This document shows positions 6,348 to 8,440 of a stretch of DNA of 8,440 nt, in pieces. The notes beneath the pieces are model-generated. The model was given only the letters and a program-made list of their open reading frames with translations, was not told the origin of the DNA and ran no database searches. A program made the position numbers and the translations under genes. Location of the stretch: contig MGUO01000091.1 in NCBI GenBank assembly GCA_001800015.1, forward strand, positions 1-8,440, given 5' to 3'. Numbering within the stretch: the stretch's first letter is position 1; every line of letters begins with the position of its first letter. Source of the stretch: Elusimicrobia bacterium RIFCSPHIGHO2_02_FULL_57_9 (lineage in GTDB: Bacteria; Elusimicrobiota; Elusimicrobia; UBA1565; UBA9628).

Positions 6348-8440
6348 ATCTTGACTAGCGCTTCCGCCGGGGCGTAAAGCTTATCGACGTATTCCTTGAC
6401 CATCCGGTTGCCGCCGAACTGCGGGGCCACGCTGCGGATCGACTCCTTCATTACCTTGACCCAACCGCGGGGAACGCGGTCGGGACCTTGGTCATAATAC
6501 AGAGGAATAATATTTTTTTCCAGGCTTTCATAGATATCCTTCGCATCCGCGGCATCCGCGTCTTCTCCCGAACCCCGCCCGCCGCACGCTCCGATGGCCC
6601 AGCCGTTGTTGCCGTTGTAGCCCTCCTCCCACCAGCCGTCCAAGACGCTTAAGCTGGGAACCCCGTTGACCGCCGCCTTTTCTCCGCTGGTGCCGCAGGC
6701 TTCCAGGGGCGCCAAGGGATTATTGAGCCAGAGGTCGCAGCCTTGCACGAAATAACGAGCCACGTGCATGTCGTAATCCTCGACAAAAACGATGCGGCCC
6801 CCGAAGGCAGGGTCCTTGGCCAGGCGGTAAATCTGCTGAATAAGCGCCTTCCCAAGATCATCGGCCGGATGAGCCTTGCCCGCGAAAACTATCTGCAGCG
6901 GACGCCACTGATCCAGAAGCAGGGCTTTAAGCCGCGAAAGATCGTGCAAAATTAAATTCGCGCGCTTGTAGCTGGCGAAGCGGCGCGCAAAGCCGACGGT
7001 CAGCGCCGAAGAATCGAGAAGGGAGCCCTGGGCCAAAACCTGGCTTGAATCCGCGTAACCGGATATCCAGCGATTTCGCGCCCGGCTGCGCAGGACTTTA
7101 AACCATTCCTCTTTATTGCGCTGATGAACCATCCACAACTCATCGTCGGGAATGGCGGCCACGCGCGACCAAAGCGCGGCGTCATCCTGCTTATCCCACC
7201 AATCCTCGCCCAAGTACTTGGTAAAAGTCCAGGCTAAATCCTGCTGCACCCAGGTGGCCAAGTGCACGCCGTTGGTTACATGGGCGATGGGCGCTTTCTC
7301 TTCAGGGACGCCGGGCCAGAGCTTGGACCACATATGCCGCGAAACGATGCCGTGCCGGCGGCTGACCGCATTGCGCCGGCCGCTGAGCTTAAGGGCCAAG
7401 GCCGTCATGTTCCAGCCTGACTCGCCGCCAACGCGGCCGAAATCCAGGAATTGATCCTGGCTTAAGCCCAACTCCGTCAAGTAGGTTTTAAAGTATTCAG
7501 CGACAAGCTGCTCATCAAAAACGTCATGGCCGGCCTCAACGGGAGTATGGGTGGTGAAAACCGTGGAGCTCGAAATATCGAGCACCGCCTCTTTAAAAGA
7601 CCGGCCCGCCCCCACGCGCTCGCGCGCCAACTCCAGAAACAAGAACGAACAATGGCCTTCGTTGGCATGGAAAACGGCCGCGGGAACATTGAGGGCTCGT
7701 AAAACGCGCACCCCGCCTATGCCCAACACGATCTCCTGGCGCAGGCGCATGGTTTTATCGCCGCCGTAAAGGCGGCCCGAAATTTCCCGGTCCGGGATGG
7801 AATTGCCCTCGACGTTGGTGTCCATCAAATAAAGACGCATCCGGCCGACCACCACTTCCCAAACGGCTACACGCAGCTTCCAGCTCCCCCAGCCTATATC
7901 GATAATGAATCGCTCGCCCGCCGGGGAAAGCCGCGGCCTGACCGGGGAGTTGTTCCAGTCAATGTGCTCAAAAACGTTCTGCTGCCAGCCGTCGGAGCTG
8001 ATGCGCTGCTGGCCATAGCCCTGCGGATACATAAATCCCACGCCGACCAGAGGCACTCCCAGATCGGAGGCGGTTTTGCAATGATCCCCGGCCAGAATCC
8101 CCAGCCCTCCGGAATAAATTCTCAAGGAATTATGCACGCCGAATTCAGCCGAGAAATAAGCGATGGCGCCTTTAAAATCAGGGTGCGCCTTCTTAAACCA
8201 GGAACCCTCATTGGCCAGATATGCGTCGAAAGCTCGGATCACGCCGTCATAGCGGGCCAGGAAGTCCGCGTCATGAGCCAGGGTTTCCAACCGGGCTTGC
8301 GAGTTCTGCAGCAGAAAGACGGGATTATGATGGCTGCTCGACCACAAGGAACGGTCGATGGCCTTAAACAGGGCCCTGGCCTCGGGATGCCAGCTCCACC
8401 AAAGATTATAGGCCAGGTCCTTAAGCCGGGAAAGACGCTG
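6344..8440 (-). CDS. glgP: Alpha-glucan (glycogen) phosphorylase, GT35, N-terminus beyond the right edge
   Basis: The frame is open from the stop at 6346-6344 to the window edge (698 visible codons, one C-terminus). It phosphorolyses alpha-1,4-glucan to glucose-1-phosphate using pyridoxal phosphate. The first visible residues (LAYNLWWSWHPEARALFKAI at 9-28) are the DUF3417-type N-terminus of the bacterial/archaeal MalP-like branch, so only a short leader should be missing; the TTG at 8347-8345 is an internal Leu codon, not a start. Further motifs in order: AYFSAEFGVHNSLRIYSGGL, HANEGHCSFLF, TTHTPVEAGHD, HVTNGVHLATW and FARRFASYKRA. The motif EACGTSGEKAAVNG carries the PLP-binding Lys codon at 6679-6677. 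An acidic stretch GEDADAADAKD near the C-terminus is encoded by a small tandem repeat. It converges on the small membrane-protein gene with a 4-base overlap; its promoter lies outside the window. Confidence 0.94.
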   Translation of the reverse strand, partial: QRLSRLKDLAYNLWWSWHPEARALFKAIDRSLWSSSHHNPVFLLQNSQARLETLAHDADFLARYDGVIRAFDAYLANEGSWFKKAHPDFKGAIAYFSAEFGVHNSLRIYSGGLGILAGDHCKTASDLGVPLVGVGFMYPQGYGQQRISSDGWQQNVFEHIDWNNSPVRPRLSPAGERFIIDIGWGSWKLRVAVWEVVVGRMRLYLMDTNVEGNSIPDREISGRLYGGDKTMRLRQEIVLGIGGVRVLRALNVPAAVFHANEGHCSFLFLELARERVGAGRSFKEAVLDISSSTVFTTHTPVEAGHDVFDEQLVAEYFKTYLTELGLSQDQFLDFGRVGGESGWNMTALALKLSGRRNAVSRRHGIVSRHMWSKLWPGVPEEKAPIAHVTNGVHLATWVQQDLAWTFTKYLGEDWWDKQDDAALWSRVAAIPDDELWMVHQRNKEEWFKVLRSRARNRWISGYADSSQVLAQGSLLDSSALTVGFARRFASYKRANLILHDLSRLKALLLDQWRPLQIVFAGKAHPADDLGKALIQQIYRLAKDPAFGGRIVFVEDYDMHVARYFVQGCDLWLNNPLAPLEACGTSGEKAAVNGVPSLSVLDGWWEEGYNGNNGWAIGACGGRGSGEDADAADAKDIYESLEKNIIPLYYDQGPDRVPRGWVKVMKESIRSVAPQFGGNRMVKEYVDKLYAPAEALVKI
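6543..6560. repeat. Perfect 9-base tandem duplication within glgP
   Basis: GCATCCGCG occurs twice in a row. Read on the minus strand it encodes part of an Asp/Ala-rich surface-loop-like stretch (DADAADA). The copy is in frame and adds three residues, so it does not disrupt the phosphorylase. It is probably a slippage product in a tolerant loop. Confidence 0.7.

Noticed and set aside
6320..6370. Possible bidirectional terminator at the convergent junction (GGAAG ... CTTCC, with AGCGCT)
   Set aside because: The arms are short and widely spaced, and no T-run follows on either strand, so I cannot support an intrinsic terminator.
8345..8347. TTG as the start of glgP
   Set aside because: The frame stays open to the right edge and encodes the conserved AYNLWWSWHPEAR segment upstream, so this codon is an internal leucine and the gene is truncated by the window.
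1..8440. A new defence, mobile or biosynthetic system spanning several genes
   Set aside because: All but two of the genes fall in well-known families with intact active sites, and no mobile-element, repeat-array or toxin-antitoxin signature is visible. The two unknown genes are reported individually instead.

Overview
This 8.4 kb window is moderately GC-rich bacterial DNA, packed almost wall to wall with genes. No rRNA, tRNA, CRISPR array, insertion sequence or phage gene is visible. The proteins are housekeeping or cell-envelope types with intact active sites, so this looks like ordinary chromosome from an environmental bacterium. The N-terminal module of the left-edge protein and the general protein style remind me of Elusimicrobiota. 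That is an impression from memory, not a demonstrated placement.

Layout. Positions 1-1930 (minus strand) hold a WbpA-type nucleotide-sugar dehydrogenase, followed through a TAATG stop/start overlap by an unrecognised protein that leaves the left edge. A 55-base AT-rich spacer (1931-1985) separates this from a divergent plus-strand operon at 1986-4608: UDP-glucose 6-dehydrogenase, UDP-glucuronate decarboxylase and a single-domain response regulator, joined by two ATGA overlaps. After an 18-base gap carrying a perfect TATAAT comes a second plus-strand pair at 4627-6347: an FprA-type ferredoxin-NADP+ reductase and a small membrane-anchored protein, again joined by TAATG. A minus-strand alpha-glucan (glycogen) phosphorylase fills the rest (6344-8440). 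It overlaps the small protein tail to tail and continues off the right edge.

How the genes work together. The ugd and uxs products should convert UDP-glucose to UDP-glucuronate and then UDP-xylose. The divergent wbpA-like product should make UDP-N-acetyl-glucosaminuronate. Together they supply acidic and pentose sugar donors for a surface polysaccharide or glycan, although no glycosyltransferase lies in the window. The receiver protein at the end of the operon may tie this supply to a signalling pathway. The phosphorylase releases glucose-1-phosphate from stored glucan, a precursor of UDP-glucose, and the FprA-type enzyme exchanges electrons between NADPH and ferredoxin. The link of these last two to the sugar genes is positional only.

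The most notable feature is translational. None of the seven visible gene starts has a convincing Shine-Dalgarno sequence. Four are stop/start overlaps, and two sit 5-6 bases downstream of a -10-like box, as expected of leaderless transcripts. I found no clearly new multi-gene system.
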